From: Buchnera aphidicola (Drepanosiphum platanoidis)
GTDB taxonomy: Bacteria > Pseudomonadota > Gammaproteobacteria > Enterobacterales > Enterobacteriaceae
Assembly: GCF_964020165.1 (NCBI RefSeq)
Contig: NZ_OZ026537.1
Location: forward strand, 248,001 to 312,000
Length of the DNA stretch: 64,000 nt
Reading direction: 5' to 3'
Shown here: piece after piece, positions 46,401 through 58,295 of the stretch
Position numbering within the stretch: position 1 is the stretch's first letter
Layout of the letters: every line of letters starts with the position of its first letter
Translations under genes and position numbers: made by a program
Notes under the pieces: model-generated
Database searches by the model: none
Told to the model about the DNA's origin: nothing
What the model saw: only the letters and a program-made list of their open reading frames with translations

Positions 46401-47705
46401 TTGGATTCCTAATCTATGTAGAGTCGGAGCTCTATTTAAAAGAACAGGATGTTCTTTAATTGATTCATCTAAAATATCCCAGACAATAGGATCTTCTCGT
46501 TCAACCATTTTTTTTGCAGATTTTATGGTATTAGCTAATCCTTTTAATTCTAATTTTCCATATATAAAAGGTTTAAAAAGTTCAAGAGCCATTTTTTTCG
46601 GTAATCCACATTGATTTAATTTTAGATATGGCCCTACAGTAATTACTGATCTTCCAGAATAGTCTACTCTTTTTCCTAAAAGATTTTGACGAAATCTTCC
46701 TTGCTTTCCTTTTATCATATCTGCAAGAGATTTTAAAGGTCTTTTGTTGGATCCAATAATTGCTCTACCTCTTCTTCCATTATCTAACAAAGCATCGACA
46801 GATTCTTGAAGCATTCTTTTTTCATTTCTTATAATAATATCTGGAGCAGATAATTCTATTAATCTTTTTAATCTATTATTACGATTTATAACTCTTCTAT
46901 ATAAATCATTTAAATCAGAAGTAGCAAATCTTCCTCCATCCAATGGAACTAAAGGTCTTAAATCAGGGGGAAGAACTGGTAATACATTTAATATCATCCA
47001 TTCTGGTTTATTTTTTGATTTTATAAAAGCTTCTATAAGTTTAATTCTTTTTGTAATTTTTTTTTTTTTAGTTTCTGAATTAATTTTATCTAGCTCTTTT
47101 TTTAAAACTTTATATTTTTTTTTTAAATTTAAATTTTTTAATAATGTTTGTATTGCTTCAGCTCCCATTTGAGCAATAAATTCATCTCCAAATTTTTTTT
47201 CTAAATCTAAATAATTTTCTTCATTTAAAATTTTTCCTTTTTTTAAATTCGTTGTACCTGAATCTACTATTACATAAGATTCAAAATATAATATTCTTTC
47301 AATGTCTTTTAAAGGCATGTCTAATAATAATCCAATTCTAGATGGCAATGATTTTAAAAACCAAATATGAGCAGTTGGAGATGATAATTCAATATGTCCC
47401 ATTCTATCTCTTCGAACTTTGCTTTGAGTAACTTCTACACCACATTTTTCACATATTACTCCTCTATGTTTTAATCTTTTATACTTTCCGCATAAACATT
47501 CATAATCTTTTATAGGCCCAAAAATTCTAGAACAAAATAATCCATCTCTTTCAGGTTTAAAAGTTCGATAATTAATAGTTTCTGGCTTTTTTACTTCTCC
47601 ATAAGACCATGATCGAATATTTTCAGGAGAAGACAAAGAAATTTTAATTGAATTAAAATCATTAGATTTATTTTTTAAAGATGTAAATTTTTTTAATTCT
47701 TTCAA
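43473..47705 (-). CDS. rpoC: RNA polymerase subunit beta prime
   Basis: Catalytic subunit, 1410 residues (E. coli 1407). The N-terminal zinc site is [20 protein letters not shown] (about 70-89), the catalytic loop is [12 protein letters not shown] (about 458-469) and the second zinc site is in [15 protein letters not shown] (about 888-902). The bridge-helix/trigger-loop segment around [11 protein letters not shown] is intact. A 17-base A-run (T at 46001-46017) lies in a lysine-rich stretch near residues 563-568 without breaking the frame. Confidence 0.99.
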   Translation of the reverse strand: MKELKKFTSLKNKSNDFNSIKISLSSPENIRSWSYGEVKKPETINYRTFKPERDGLFCSRIFGPIKDYECLCGKYKRLKHRGVICEKCGVEVTQSKVRRDRMGHIELSSPTAHIWFLKSLPSRIGLLLDMPLKDIERILYFESYVIVDSGTTNLKKGKILNEENYLDLEKKFGDEFIAQMGAEAIQTLLKNLNLKKKYKVLKKELDKINSETKKKKITKRIKLIEAFIKSKNKPEWMILNVLPVLPPDLRPLVPLDGGRFATSDLNDLYRRVINRNNRLKRLIELSAPDIIIRNEKRMLQESVDALLDNGRRGRAIIGSNKRPLKSLADMIKGKQGRFRQNLLGKRVDYSGRSVITVGPYLKLNQCGLPKKMALELFKPFIYGKLELKGLANTIKSAKKMVEREDPIVWDILDESIKEHPVLLNRAPTLHRLGIQAFEPILIEGKAIQLHPLVCAAYNADFDGDQMAVHIPLTLEAQLESRALMMSTNNILSPANGEPIIVPSQDVVLGIYYMTRKKINGIGEKMILTGPKEAEKLYKLGLVELHSKVKVRITEYKIKKEKKIKKKKKIVNTTIGRSILWMIVPKGLPFSMINKTLKKNTISKMINVCYRILGLKKTVIFADQIMYTGFYYAARSGSSVGIEDMVIPLEKKDIISKAKLEVLEIQDQFQSGLVTSGEKYNKIIDIWVSANEKISKTMMKNLSLDSVIDKRGEKIKQTSFNSIFMMADSGARGSAAQIRQLAGMRGLMAKPDGSIIETPITANFREGLNVLQYFISTHGARKGLADTALKTANSGYLTRRLVDVAQDLVVTKDDCFTKKGIFMTSIIDGGDIKNTLKERILGRVTIKTVYENNSKNILIPKNTLIDEQWCKIIEKFSIDIIKVRSVVHCESDFGVCAYCYGRDLARGNLVKKGEAIGVVAAQSIGEPGTQLTMRTFHIGGAASRIATESNIKVKNIGYISLNNEKYVINSSNKIVITSRNVELKILDNTKRIKESYKIPYGSTLKKKIGEKVFPGEIIAVWDPHTIPVITEVNGYIKFIDMIENQTIVKKTDDLTGLSSIVILDPSERSAIGKDLRPSLKIINKNNEQVLIPGTDMPAQYFLPGKSIIQLEDGCKIQSGDTLAKVPQESLGTKDITGGLPRVADLFEARRPKEVAILAEKTGVVSFGKETKGKRRLIITSINGKKKYEDMIPKWRQLNIFEGEKIEKGDVISDGPESSHDILRLRGVQSVTEYIIHEVQEVYRLQGVKINDKHIEVIIRQMLRKATILDKGDSKFLDGEQIEYYKIKTVNKKLKYKNKKKIKYIRNLLGITKASLATESFISAASFQETTRVLTESAVAGKIDDLRGLKENVIVGRLIPAGTGYSYHQDRILKNKNKQKKIKNKKFSKKSQISAEEATASLAELLNSSNLK

Positions 47706-47764
47706 AAATTATTTCCTATTAAATTGAAACGATTGATAAAATTTTAAATTTTTTATAAATATTA

Positions 47765-50700
47765 TTAATTTTCTAAATCGATATTAATAGCTAATGAGCG
47801 AATTTCTTTTACTAAAACATTAAATGATTCTGGCATTCCAGGTTCCATTTTATGATTTCCATCGACTATATTTTTATACATTTTTATTCTACCAGTAACA
47901 TCATCTGATTTTACTGTTAACATTTCTTGTAAAGTATAAGATGCTCCATATGCTTCTAATGCCCAAACTTCCATTTCTCCAAATCTTTGACCTCCAAATT
48001 GAGATTTACCTCCCAATGGTTGTTGAGTAACTAAACTATATGATCCAGTAGATCTAGCATGCATTTTGTCGTCTACTAAATGATTTAGTTTTAAAATATA
48101 CATGTATCCTACAGTGACTAATCTTTCAAATTTTTCTCCTGTTTTTCCATCAAAAAGTAATATTTGACCAGATTTATCAAATCCTCCTAATTTTAAAAAT
48201 TCTTTAATTTCAAGTTCTGTAGCTCCATCAAATACTGGAGTTGCCATTGAAATCCCATTTTTAAAGTTGTTAGATAATTCTAAAATTTCTTCATTAGTAA
48301 AATTATTGAAATCAATTTTTTGAGATATATTATTATTTTGAGTAAATATTTTTTTTAAAAATTTTCTTAAAAAAAATATTTTTTTTTCTTTTTTTAATAA
48401 TTTAGATATTTTTTCACCAATTCCTTTAGCTGCCATTCCTAAATGTGTTTCTAAAATTTGACCAATGTTCATCCTTGATGGAACTCCCAAAGGATTTAGA
48501 ACAATATCTACAGGAACTCCATTTTCATCATAAGGCATATCTTCTACTGGATTTATTTTAGAAATTACTCCTTTATTGCCATGTCTTCCAGACATTTTAT
48601 CTCCAGGTTGTATGTTTCTTTTTACAGCTAAACATATTTTTACAATTTTTAAAATTCCTGGAGATAAGTCGCATCCCTGAGAAATTTTTTTTTTTTTTTT
48701 TTTTAATTTTTTTTTTAATTTTTTTTTTAAAGTAAAATACTGTTTTTTTAATTGTATAATTTCTTCTTTTATAGATTTATTTTTTATTTTTAACATAAAA
48801 ATTTTTTCAAAATCATTTTTATTATTTTCAAAAGAAATATCATTTTTTTTTAATATTTTTGTTATTCTTTTAAAAAAATGTTTTTTATAAACAGTAAATT
48901 CTTTTTTAAAATTTTTTTTAGATTTTTTAAAATTAATTTTTTCAATATCTAAAGTTCTTTTGTCTTTTTTTACTCCATCCCTTGTAAAAATTTGCACATT
49001 AATAATTGTCCCTGAAGTGCCGTTTGGAACTCTTAATGATGAATCTTTTACATCTGAAGCTTTTTCTCCAAATATTGCTCGTAATAATTTTTCTTCTGGT
49101 GTTAATTGAGTTTCTCCTTTAGGAGTTACTTTTCCTACTAAGATATCCCCTCCATTAACTTCAGCTCCTATATATACTATTCCAGATTCATCTAATGTTG
49201 ATAATGCTGAAGCTCCTACATTTGGTATATCGGCTGTAATTTCTTCTTTTCCTAATTTTGTATCACGACAAATACAAGATAATTCTTGAATATGAATACT
49301 TGAAAATCTATTTTCTTTAACGACTTTTTCAGAAATTAATATTGAATCTTCAAAGTTATATCCATTCCATGGCATAAATGCAACACGCATATTTTGGCCT
49401 AAAGCTAATTCTCCTAAATCAGTTGCAGGGCCATCTGCTATAATATCATTTTTTTCAACTTTTTCTCCTATAGATACACACGGTGTTTGATTAATACAAG
49501 TATTTTGATTTGAACGATTATATTTTTTTAAATAATAAATATGAATTCCTAATTCATTTTTTTTTAAATTTTTATTATTTGATTCGATTATAATTTTGTA
49601 TGAATCTAAATATTTTACTATTCCTTTTTTTTTAGACAATACTGTAGAACCTGAATCTTTTGCTACAAATTTTTCCATTCCAGTTCCAATTAAAGGAGCT
49701 TCAGATTTTATTAAAGGAACAGCTTGTCTTTGCATATTAGCGCCCATTAAAGCTCTATTAGCATCATCATGTTCTAAAAATGGTATTAAAGATGCTCCAA
49801 CTGATACTATTTGTTGAGGAGATACATCTATATAATTAATTTTTTTTCTTTCGAATAAATTAGATTCATTTTTGTGTCTACAAGGGACTAATTTATGTAA
49901 TATTCTATTTTTTTTGTCTAACTTAGTATTAGCTTGAGCTATTATAAAATCTCCTTCTTCAATAGCAGATAAATAAAAAATTTTTTTAGTTACAATTCCT
50001 TTTATTACTTTTCGATAAGGTGTTTCTAAAAATCCATATTTGTTGGTTCTAGCAAATACTGATAATGAATTAATTAATCCAATATTTGGACCTTCAGGGG
50101 TTTCTATTGGGCATACTCTTCCATAGTGAGTTGGATGAACGTCTCTTACTTCAAATCCAGCTCTTTCTCTAGTTAATCCTCCAATTCCTAACGCAGATAT
50201 TCTTCTTTTATGGGTAATTTCTGCTAAAGGATTATTTTGATCCATAAATTGCGATAATTGGCTAGAGCTAAAAAATTCTTTTATTGCGGCTGAAATTGGT
50301 TTTGCATTTATTACATCTTGAGGCATAATATTATCTATATCATTAGAAGAAATTTTTTCTTTTACAGATCTCTCTAATCGAATTAAACCTAATCTAAATT
50401 GATTTTCTGTCATTTCTCCTACAGATCGCACTCTTCTATTACCTAAATGATCAATATCATCTACTATTCCTTTTCCATTTTTAATATTAATTAATTTTTT
50501 AATAACGTTTATAATATCTTTTTTATTCAAAATTCCAGATTTATTTTTTTTTTTTGATTTTATAGATTTATTTAATTTCATTCTTCCCACAGGAGATAAA
50601 TCATATTTTTCTTCAGAAAAAAATAATGATTTAAATAATCTTTCAGATGATTCTTTGGTTGGTGGTTCACCTGGTCTCATAATTCTATATATTTCCATTA

Positions 50701-51796
50701 ATGCTTGAGATTTATCTTTAACTAAATCAAATTTTAATGTATCAGAAATATATGATCCGTGATCAGAGTTATTAGTAAATATAGTTTTAATATTATTAAT
50801 TTTATATTTTTTAAATTTTTTTATTATTTTTTTTGTAAATGGTTGATTAGCTTTTATAATGTTTTTATTATTTTTTGGATTTTTATAATTTTTTGAAGAA
50901 ATCTTTCCAATTAAATAATCATAAGAAATATTTTTAATATAAGAAATTTTATTTTTTTTGATTTTTTCAATATGTTTATTAGTAATTCTTTGATTTTTTT
51001 TAAATAAAATATTGCCATTTTTTTTTAATATTTTAAATGGTATAATTTCTCCTTTTAATCTTTTTGGAACAAGAACCATATATATTTTATTTTTTTTGAT
51101 TTTGTAAGTAGTTTCTTTAAAAAATATTTTTAATATTTCCTCTTCATTATATCCTAAAGCTTTTAATAAAATGCTGACAGGTAGTTTTTTTCTTCTATCA
51201 ATTCTTGCAAAAATATGATCTTTTGCATCAAATTCAAAATCTAACCAAGATCCTCTATAAGGTATAATTCTAGCGCTATATAAAATTTTTCCAGAAGAAT
51301 GAACTTTTCCTTTATCACTATCAAAAAATACTCCAGGGCTTCTATGTAATTGAGATACAACTACTCTTTCTGTTCCATTAATTACGAATGTTCCATTTTT
51401 TGTCATTAATGGAATTTCCCCCATGTAAACTTCTTGTTCTTTTATGTTTTTTATATAAATATTAGAATTTTCTTTTTTTTCATAAATTATTAGTCTTAAA
51501 ATTGTTCGTAGAGGAGCTGCATATGTGGCTCCTCTTTTTAAACATTCTGATACAGTGAAATGACATTTTCCTAAATTATAATCAACATATTGTATTTCAG
51601 AAGTTTTATTATAATTTTTTATTGGAAAAATTGACTTTAAAGCTGATTCTAATCCAAAATTAGAATTTTTTTTTTTTTTTATAAATTTTTTGTATGAATC
51701 TATTTGTATGGAGAGTAAATATGGAATTTTTAAAATTTGAGATTGTTTTCCAAAATTTTTTCGAATTCTTTTTTTTTCTGTATTAGAATAATTCAT
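47765..51796 (-). CDS. rpoB: RNA polymerase subunit beta
   Basis: 1343 residues (E. coli 1342). The rifampicin/active-center region [25 protein letters not shown] (in two pieces: [16 protein letters not shown] and [10 protein letters not shown]) is near E. coli identity, followed by [30 protein letters not shown] and the C-terminal [12 protein letters not shown] are intact. The segment around residues 970-1037 is degenerate and lysine-rich and includes a 20-base A-run (T at 48685-48704). The frame is open throughout. Confidence 0.99.
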   Translation of the reverse strand: MNYSNTEKKRIRKNFGKQSQILKIPYLLSIQIDSYKKFIKKKKNSNFGLESALKSIFPIKNYNKTSEIQYVDYNLGKCHFTVSECLKRGATYAAPLRTILRLIIYEKKENSNIYIKNIKEQEVYMGEIPLMTKNGTFVINGTERVVVSQLHRSPGVFFDSDKGKVHSSGKILYSARIIPYRGSWLDFEFDAKDHIFARIDRRKKLPVSILLKALGYNEEEILKIFFKETTYKIKKNKIYMVLVPKRLKGEIIPFKILKKNGNILFKKNQRITNKHIEKIKKNKISYIKNISYDYLIGKISSKNYKNPKNNKNIIKANQPFTKKIIKKFKKYKINNIKTIFTNNSDHGSYISDTLKFDLVKDKSQALMEIYRIMRPGEPPTKESSERLFKSLFFSEEKYDLSPVGRMKLNKSIKSKKKNKSGILNKKDIINVIKKLINIKNGKGIVDDIDHLGNRRVRSVGEMTENQFRLGLIRLERSVKEKISSNDIDNIMPQDVINAKPISAAIKEFFSSSQLSQFMDQNNPLAEITHKRRISALGIGGLTRERAGFEVRDVHPTHYGRVCPIETPEGPNIGLINSLSVFARTNKYGFLETPYRKVIKGIVTKKIFYLSAIEEGDFIIAQANTKLDKKNRILHKLVPCRHKNESNLFERKKINYIDVSPQQIVSVGASLIPFLEHDDANRALMGANMQRQAVPLIKSEAPLIGTGMEKFVAKDSGSTVLSKKKGIVKYLDSYKIIIESNNKNLKKNELGIHIYYLKKYNRSNQNTCINQTPCVSIGEKVEKNDIIADGPATDLGELALGQNMRVAFMPWNGYNFEDSILISEKVVKENRFSSIHIQELSCICRDTKLGKEEITADIPNVGASALSTLDESGIVYIGAEVNGGDILVGKVTPKGETQLTPEEKLLRAIFGEKASDVKDSSLRVPNGTSGTIINVQIFTRDGVKKDKRTLDIEKINFKKSKKNFKKEFTVYKKHFFKRITKILKKNDISFENNKNDFEKIFMLKIKNKSIKEEIIQLKKQYFTLKKKLKKKLKKKKKKISQGCDLSPGILKIVKICLAVKRNIQPGDKMSGRHGNKGVISKINPVEDMPYDENGVPVDIVLNPLGVPSRMNIGQILETHLGMAAKGIGEKISKLLKKEKKIFFLRKFLKKIFTQNNNISQKIDFNNFTNEEILELSNNFKNGISMATPVFDGATELEIKEFLKLGGFDKSGQILLFDGKTGEKFERLVTVGYMYILKLNHLVDDKMHARSTGSYSLVTQQPLGGKSQFGGQRFGEMEVWALEAYGASYTLQEMLTVKSDDVTGRIKMYKNIVDGNHKMEPGMPESFNVLVKEIRSLAINIDLEN

Positions 51797-51914
51797 TTTA
51801 CCTTCATAAGTATAATTATAATAATTTTTATTTTGGAGGGGGGGATTTTGAATTTATTTATTTTTAATTTTTTTTATAAAAATTTTTTTTTAAATATGTA
51901 AAAAACTAAAAAAA

Positions 51915-51939
51915 GCTGGTGACTTTATTAATCACCAGC
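51915..51939 (-). terminator. rplL-rpoB attenuator hairpin
   Basis: GCTGGTGA and TCACCAGC arms (51915-51922, 51932-51939) with a 9-base loop, followed on the minus strand by seven T. It stands between rplL and rpoB, exactly where E. coli has its partial terminator, and, as far as I remember, the E. coli stem is almost the same sequence. It would lower rpoBC expression relative to the ribosomal protein genes. Confidence 0.85.
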
Positions 51940-51979
51940 GACTAAATATTAAAAATTAAAATTAAATTTTTAACAATTT

Positions 51980-52348
51980 TTATTTAATCTCAACTTCAGC
52001 GCCTGCTGATTCTAAAGCTTTTTTTAGTAATTCAGACTCATTTTTATTAATTTTTTCTTTAATCATAACAGGAGCAGATTCAACTAAATCTTTAGCTTCT
52101 TTTAATCCTAAACTAGTTGTACTTCTTACAGCTTTAATAACTGAAATTTTATTTTTTCCAATTGATTTTAAAAATACATTAAATTCAGTTTTTTCTTTTT
52201 TAATTTCTTGTTTTTCTGTAGGATTATTAACAATATTAATATTAGCAGAAACATTAAATTTTTTTTCTATTGCAGAGATTAATTCCATAATTTCCATAAC
52301 AGACATTTTTGATATAGATTCTAATATTTCTTGATGAGTAATAGACAT
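51980..52348 (-). CDS. rplL: 50S ribosomal protein L7/L12
   Basis: Stalk protein that recruits translation factors. 122 residues (E. coli 121). The N-terminal dimerisation helices ([21 protein letters not shown]) and the C-terminal domain ([24 protein letters not shown]) are clear. The usual Ala/Gly-rich hinge has become [16 protein letters not shown]. Follows rplJ by 21 bases. Confidence 0.98.
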   Translation of the reverse strand: MSITHQEILESISKMSVMEIMELISAIEKKFNVSANINIVNNPTEKQEIKKEKTEFNVFLKSIGKNKISVIKAVRSTTSLGLKEAKDLVESAPVMIKEKINKNESELLKKALESAGAEVEIK

Positions 52349-52369
52349 TTTTTTTTCCTGAAATAAATT

Positions 52370-52879
52370 TTATTTTTTTAATTTTTCCAATTTTTTTTTA
52401 TTTTTTAAAGAACATATTAATCGTAGTAATTTTCCAATAGATAAATCTTTTAAAAGAAATAAAATTTTTTGTATGGATTCTAAATATGTTGGAATTTTTG
52501 CTAATTTTTTTATTTTTTTAAAAGATAAAAATTTTTTATTAAATGATGCTCCTTTTATTATAAAATTTTTATTTTTTTTAGAAAATTTAATTAATAATTT
52601 AGCTGCAGTTCCTGGATGATCCATAGAATGGGCAATTAAAGTAAATCCTGAGATTATTTTTAATAAACATTTTATAGGTGTTTTTTTAATTGCTTTTTTT
52701 AAAAGAGTATTTTTAACAATAGTAATTTTAACTCCAGATTTTCTGGATTTTTTTCTTAACTTATTAATTTCATTTGATGTAATTTTGTTTGAATCTGCAA
52801 TTACCGCAGAAATAGAATTATTAGAAAGATAATTTATTTTTTTTATAATTTCTTTTTTTTTTTTTATATTTAAAGCCAT
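52370..52879 (-). CDS. rplJ: 50S ribosomal protein L10
   Basis: Base of the L7/L12 stalk. 169 residues (E. coli 165). KVTIVKNTLLKKAIKKT, corresponding to VRVVRNTLLRRAVEGT in E. coli, and HPGTAAKLLIKFSKKN identify it. The rest is lysine-rich, with a 13-base A-run near the start (T at 52853-52865). In E. coli L10-L12 represses its own mRNA leader; the leader region here is described at 52880. Confidence 0.93.
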   Translation of the reverse strand: MALNIKKKKEIIKKINYLSNNSISAVIADSNKITSNEINKLRKKSRKSGVKITIVKNTLLKKAIKKTPIKCLLKIISGFTLIAHSMDHPGTAAKLLIKFSKKNKNFIIKGASFNKKFLSFKKIKKLAKIPTYLESIQKILFLLKDLSIGKLLRLICSLKNKKKLEKLKK

Positions 52880-53223
52880 TTTTTTGCCTATAGATTTTTT
52901 AAAAAAAATCTTTTATAATTATTTTATTTATATTTATATTATTTTTATTATTAATTATATATAATAATTTTATATATATTATTAAATAAATAATATAAAC
53001 TGTATAATTATATTTTAAAAAATTTTTTCCTTTTTATCTGATTTAATTTTATAAATTTTTATTTATAGTTATATTTTAAAAAATATAAAATATTATTTTT
53101 TCATATTAATATACAAATAAAAATTTAAATAAAAATTTTTATTTTAAAATTTAATGTTATTTTTTATTTGTATTTAGAAGTAATATAAAATAAAATAAAA
53201 GATAAACAAATAATAAAAATATT
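52880..53223 (-). promoter_or_regulatory. rplJ leader region with long stem
   Basis: 344 bp between rplA and rplJ, corresponding to the E. coli rplJL promoter and L10-binding leader. It holds a 13-bp perfect inverted repeat (atacaaataaaaa 53111-53123, tttttatttgtat 53161-53173) enclosing a second palindrome (aaataaaaa/tttttattt, 53127-53144), and a short stem agatttttt...aaaaaatct (52892-52911) just before the rplJ start. These could be terminator or leader structures. No clear promoter hexamers can be trusted in this composition. Confidence 0.5.
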
Positions 53224-53916
53224 TTAATTTTTATTATATTTTTTAATTTTATTTTTTAAAATTTTTATTAAAATAGATTTTCCCATAGTTTTAGATAAAA
53301 AAATTTTTTTTATATACTGTCCTTTTACTTTATTAGGTTTTAAAGATGTTATTGTAGAAATTATTTTTAAAAAATTTTTTTTTATTTTTTTATATTTAAA
53401 ATTTATTTTTCCGATAGAAGCATGTATAATTCCATTTTTATCATTTTTAAATCTAATTTGACCTTTTTTTATTTTTTTAACCGTATCATAAATTTTATTA
53501 GTGATAGTTCCAAATTTTAAATTTGGCATTAAATTTCTAGGTCCTAAAATTGGACCTAATTTGCTTACTAATTTTATAGTATCTTTAGTTGCTAAAATTA
53601 CATTAAATTTTTTTTTATTTTTTTTTATTATTTTTAATAAATCATTTGTTCCTATTGCATCTGCTTTTGCTTTTTTAGCTTCTTTTACTAATTTTTCTTC
53701 ATTTGTAAAAACTGCAACTTTTATTTTTTTTTTTAATCCATATGGTAAATTTATAACTCCTCGAATATTTTGATCTGGTTGTTTTGTGTCTATTCCAAGA
53801 TTTATTGCAATATCAATGTTTTCAACAAATTTTTTTCTTTTTTGTTTTTTTAATATTTTAATAGCTTCTTTTAATGTAAAAGAATTTTTTTGTGTTGTAT
53901 TAAGTTTTTTTTTCAT
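53224..53916 (-). CDS. rplA: 50S ribosomal protein L1
   Basis: 230 residues (E. coli 234). Family motifs: DIAINLGIDTKQPDQNIRG, LPYGLKKKIKVAVF, GPILGPRNLMPNLKFGT and the C-terminal LKPNKVKGQYIKKI. It binds 23S rRNA and, in E. coli, represses its own rplKA mRNA. Follows rplK by 25 bases. Confidence 0.97.
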   Translation of the reverse strand: MKKKLNTTQKNSFTLKEAIKILKKQKRKKFVENIDIAINLGIDTKQPDQNIRGVINLPYGLKKKIKVAVFTNEEKLVKEAKKAKADAIGTNDLLKIIKKNKKKFNVILATKDTIKLVSKLGPILGPRNLMPNLKFGTITNKIYDTVKKIKKGQIRFKNDKNGIIHASIGKINFKYKKIKKNFLKIISTITSLKPNKVKGQYIKKIFLSKTMGKSILIKILKNKIKKYNKN

Positions 53917-53941
53917 ATAATGATTTAATTTTTAATTTTTT

Positions 53942-54385
53942 TTAAGTTTTTTTATTTTTAATTTTTACTTTTATTCCCATAGATTTTGCTGTTCCAATAA
54001 TGCAACTACATATTTTTTCTAAATTTGAACCTGTCATATCCGGTTTTTTTATTTTTGCAATTTCTATAATTTTGGAAAAATCTATTTCTGCTACATTTTC
54101 TTTTGATGGAATTTTAGATCCTAATTTTATTCCTGCTGCTTTTTTTAATAAGTTTGATGCTGGAGGAGTTTTAGTTATAAAAGAAAAACTTTTATCTTGA
54201 TAAACTGTAATTATTACTGGAATAGGAAGTCCTTTTTCTAAAGATTGAGTTTTTAAATTAAATGATTTACAAAATTCCATTATATTAACTCCTTTTTGTC
54301 CTAATGCTGGTCCTATAGGAGGGCTCGGATTTGCATTTCCAGCTGGAATTTGTAATTTTATATATGATTGTATATTTTTTTTCAT
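53942..54385 (-). CDS. rplK: 50S ribosomal protein L11
   Basis: 147 residues (E. coli 142). [20 protein letters not shown] and [12 protein letters not shown] are signature sequences of the N-terminal domain; the rRNA-binding C-terminal domain has [26 protein letters not shown]. It pairs with rplA as in E. coli, 116 bases downstream of nusG. Confidence 0.98.
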   Translation of the reverse strand: MKKNIQSYIKLQIPAGNANPSPPIGPALGQKGVNIMEFCKSFNLKTQSLEKGLPIPVIITVYQDKSFSFITKTPPASNLLKKAAGIKLGSKIPSKENVAEIDFSKIIEIAKIKKPDMTGSNLEKICSCIIGTAKSMGIKVKIKNKKT

Positions 54386-54501
54386 AAAATTTTCAGTATT
54401 TTAAAGTAAAATTAAATAATAAAGTAAATGAATTAAAATTATTTTTATATTATAAAAAATTTTTAATTAAATGTTTTTTGCTTATTTGGAATTAAATTAG
54501 T

Positions 54502-55038
54502 TTAATTTTTTTCAATTTGACTAAAATCAAGTTCTACTGGAGTAGATCTTCCAAAAATTGAAACTGAAACTTTTAATCTATTTTTATCATAATCAACTTC
54601 TTCTACAATTCCATGAAAATCAGAAAAAGGACCTTCTTTTATTCTTAAAGTTTCACCTGGCTCAAATAATACTTTTGGTCTAGGAGTATTTCCTATTTTT
54701 TTTAATTTTTTTAAAATTTTTTTTATTTCATATTTTTTGATTGGTAAAGGTTTTTCAGAAGTTCCACCTATAAATCCCATTACTTTTGGTATATTTTTTA
54801 TTATATGCCAATTAATTTCATTCATAAACATTTCTATTAAAATATATCCAGGAAAAAATTTATATTCACTTTTCTTTTTTTTTCCTTTTTTTATTTCTAT
54901 TACTTTTTCTGAGGGAATCATAATTTTCCCAAACATATTTGATAAATTTTTTTCTTTTATAGAAGTTTTAATTGAATCTACAACTTTTTCTTCCATTCCA
55001 GAAATTGATTGAAGAACATACCATTTTTTTTTTAACAT
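54502..55038 (-). CDS. nusG: Transcription antitermination factor NusG
   Basis: 178 residues (E. coli 181). NGN domain begins [26 protein letters not shown] and the hinge precede the KOW domain with [20 protein letters not shown]. It links RNA polymerase to Rho or the ribosome; rho is kept in this window at 7962. Standard place between secE and rplK. Confidence 0.97.
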   Translation of the reverse strand: MLKKKWYVLQSISGMEEKVVDSIKTSIKEKNLSNMFGKIMIPSEKVIEIKKGKKKKSEYKFFPGYILIEMFMNEINWHIIKNIPKVMGFIGGTSEKPLPIKKYEIKKILKKLKKIGNTPRPKVLFEPGETLRIKEGPFSDFHGIVEEVDYDKNRLKVSVSIFGRSTPVELDFSQIEKN

Positions 55039-55092
55039 TTTATTAAAATTTTTAATTATTTTTAAATTTAAAATATTATTATTGTATTAATT

Positions 55093-55497
55093 TTAAAAAT
55101 CTTGTAGAGGGATAGTTAAAGATGTTAAATAAGAAATTAAATGCATTATAATATTATCTAAACTCCATAAAATAATAGAAACTATAGTACTAATTAATAT
55201 AATGAATAAAGTCATATATAAAGTTTCTTGAATATTTGGCCATTTTATTTTTTTTATTTCTGATTTTAGTTCTAATAATTTAAGAATTATTATTTTTTTA
55301 TATTTTGAATTATTTAAAAAAGATATAAAAGAGGTTATTAAAACGATAATAGAAATACTTTTATTTATATAATTCATGTTGTAATATTTAAAAAATATAA
55401 TAATAAAAGTAATAATAAATATTATAAAACTAAAAAATTTTATAATTTTTTTAAAATTTGATAAATTTAAATATTGAAATATTTTTTTAAAAACCAT
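55093..55497 (-). CDS. secE: Preprotein translocase subunit SecE
   Basis: 134 residues (E. coli 127). Two N-terminal hydrophobic helices (about 18-60), then the conserved amphipathic segment LKSEIKKIKWPNIQETLYMT followed by the third membrane helix (LFIILISTIVSIILWSLDNI). It belongs to SecYEG and leads the nusG-rplK-rplA chain. In E. coli tufB stands between thrT and secE; here it is absent. Confidence 0.95.
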   Translation of the reverse strand: MVFKKIFQYLNLSNFKKIIKFFSFIIFIITFIIIFFKYYNMNYINKSISIIVLITSFISFLNNSKYKKIIILKLLELKSEIKKIKWPNIQETLYMTLFIILISTIVSIILWSLDNIIMHLISYLTSLTIPLQDF

Positions 55498-55612
55498 TAT
55501 TTTCCTTTAAAAATCATAAATAAAAAATTTTTAATTAAATTTATAATTTATAAAATAAATTTAATATTTTTATTTTTAATAATTTTATTTTATTTTTATT
55601 ATTATATTTTTT

Positions 55613-55685
55613 TGCTGATACCCAGATTTGAACTGGGGATCTCACCCTTACCAAGGGTGTGCTTTAACCTCTAAGCCATACCAGC
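55613..55685 (-). tRNA. thrT: tRNA-Thr (GGU)
   Basis: Anticodon arm CACCC-TTGGTAA-GGGTG gives GGU. The acceptor GCTGGTA pairs with TATCAGC through one G-T pair, and the T arm is CCCAG-TTCAAAT-CTGGG. Last of the thrU-tyrU-glyT-thrT group on the minus strand, the same order as in E. coli. Confidence 0.96.
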
Positions 55686-55744
55686 AGAAAATTTTAAAAA
55701 TGTTTTTATTTCTGATTTTTTAAAATTAAAAATTTAATTTTTTT

Positions 55745-55816
<72 letters not shown>

Positions 55817-55903
55817 AAAAATTTTATATTTTTTTTAAATTTTTAAATAAAAAATAATAATATAAAATTATTATAAGATTTTAAAAATTTATAAAAATTT
55901 TTT

Positions 55904-55986
<83 letters not shown>

Positions 55987-56313
55987 TATTTTTATTAAAT
56001 TTTTTTTAATTAAATTTTTAATAATTAAAATAAAATTAATTAATTTTTTATTAAAATTTTTATAAAAAAATAATTAAAATTTTAATTATTTTTTATTTAA
56101 AAATTTAAATATTTTTTAAAAATTATAAAAAATTATATTAATTATACATTTAATTAATATAATTTACATCATTTTTATAATTATTAAGAATTAAAATTTT
56201 AATTATTTTTTTAATAATTAAAATTTTTGATAAAAAATAATTTATAATATTATTTATTAAATTAAATTTTTAATATATAAAATTTAAAAATATTTTTAAT
56301 GATTTTTTTTTTA

Positions 56314-56386
<73 letters not shown>

Positions 56387-58295
56387 AAATTTATTTATTT
56401 ATTTTATACTTGTTTTTTAAGTTTTTTGAAATTTAAAAAATTTAAAGTTTAAATAATAAAATATTTTAATTAAAAATTGTATTTTTAAAAAATTTGTTTA
56501 ATTTTTTAATTTTTAGTTAATTTATATAATTTTAATAAATATATTATTAAAAATTAATAATTTAGATAAATTTTATATTAATTTTATAAAAATTAAAAAT
56601 TTTAAAATTAAAATTTTAGTTTATGATAAAAAAATAAATATAATTTTTAATTATATTATAATTTAAATTATATATAAATTAAAAAATTTTTAAATGTATT
56701 ATTAAATTTTTAAATATTATATTATATTTGTTATTTATTTTTTTATAAAAAATAAAATAAATTTAAATTAATTTTTTTCTTAAATGAGAATTATATATAT
56801 TTTTAAAAAAAATATCAAATTATAAAATAAAAATTTTTATATTTATTATTTTTTATTTTAAATAAATTTTTAAAAAATTATTTTTTAATTTTTGATAAAA
56901 TTGTTTATTTATTTAAAATAATAAATATTTTTAAGATAATATTTTTATTTATGATTTATTTTGATAATTAATTAATAAAAAGTATATAAAATTATTATAA
57001 AATAATAAAAAAATAAATTTTTTTATTTTTTAAATTAATTTTTTTATAATAACATATAAATATAAAAATTTTTTATTATATAAAAAATAAAAATAATAAA
57101 AATTTTTTGTTTATAATAATTAATTTTTAAAATTTTTTAAATTAAGTATTATTAATAACAAAATTAAATTAAAAAAATTAAAAAATTATAATTTTTATTA
57201 TAAAAATTTAATATAAAATTTTTTTTTTATTATTATCTATATACGTATTTTAATAATAAATATTATAGTGATAATATTTAATTTATATTAAAAATATATG
57301 AAAAAATTCTTTTATAAATTTTAAATAAATATTATATATTAAAATAAATTTATTATTATAAAAAATTTAAAATATTTTATTATAATAAATTTTTTTATAT
57401 TTTTAACATTTTTTTGTTAATAATTTTTTATACATTATTTTAATTTTCTAAATATTTTTTATAAAATTAATATAATATAATTATTTTATGATTTAATTAT
57501 TATAGTTATAATAATGTTAAAATAATTTAATATTATTTATAATTTTATATAAAACATTTAAAATTTTTTAAAAAATATTAAATTTTTTAGTATTAATTGT
57601 TATGTATTTTTTATATTAAATTAAAATTTTTTAAAAAATATAGTGAATGTATAAAATTAAAAATATTGTAAAATTTTTTTTAAATTTTTAAAATTAATTA
57701 ATTTCTTTTAAAAAAAAGTGAATTATAACTTATTATTTAAACTTTTTTTAATATTATAAAAGTATTTTTTAAAAAAATATTTTTAAATAACACAAACAAT
57801 TTGTTTTTAATAAAATTAATTAAAGATTAATTAATTTTTATTTATATATTATTAAATAATGTTTTTTATAGATATTAATTTTTTTATTTAGTTAATAAAA
57901 AAATTTTTAATAAAACAAAATATTAATATTTTATTTTTTTTTATTTATTTAAATTAATATATATATATATTATATATTGTTATATATATATGATATACAA
58001 TATATAAAAAAATTTATAAAATATATTAAATATTTTAAATTATGTAAAATAAATTTTTTAATAAAATTAATTTTATATCAATAATATTATAATTATATAT
58101 TTATTATAACTTTAAAATTTAAAATTTATTATTTTATTAGTCAAAAATCATAAAGTTTAATAATAAAACAAATTATAATTTTTTTTATAAAATTACAAAA
58201 TTTTTTTATTTTTTGCATTAAATTTTTTAAAATATTATTTTTATTTTATTATATTATAAAAAATTTTTTAATTTTTTATTAGGAGATATTTATTT
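56387..58295. other. 1.9-kb gene desert upstream of argG
   Basis: Nearly pure A+T, with no credible reading frame, tRNA or GC-containing hairpin. Other Buchnera, as I recall, carry biosynthetic genes such as argE, argC and argB between the rpo/tRNA cluster and argG, so this is probably the worn remains of lost genes. It includes an AT repeat tract (about 57957-58010) with an inverted repeat tatatattgt (57971-57980) and acaatatata (57997-58006). The argG promoter must lie near its right end. Confidence 0.65.

Noticed and set aside
57957..58010. AT-rich inverted repeat as a possible second large palindrome
   Set aside because: Arms are only 10 bp of alternating A/T with an irregular center. 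Such tracts are common by chance here, unlike the palindrome at 19041.
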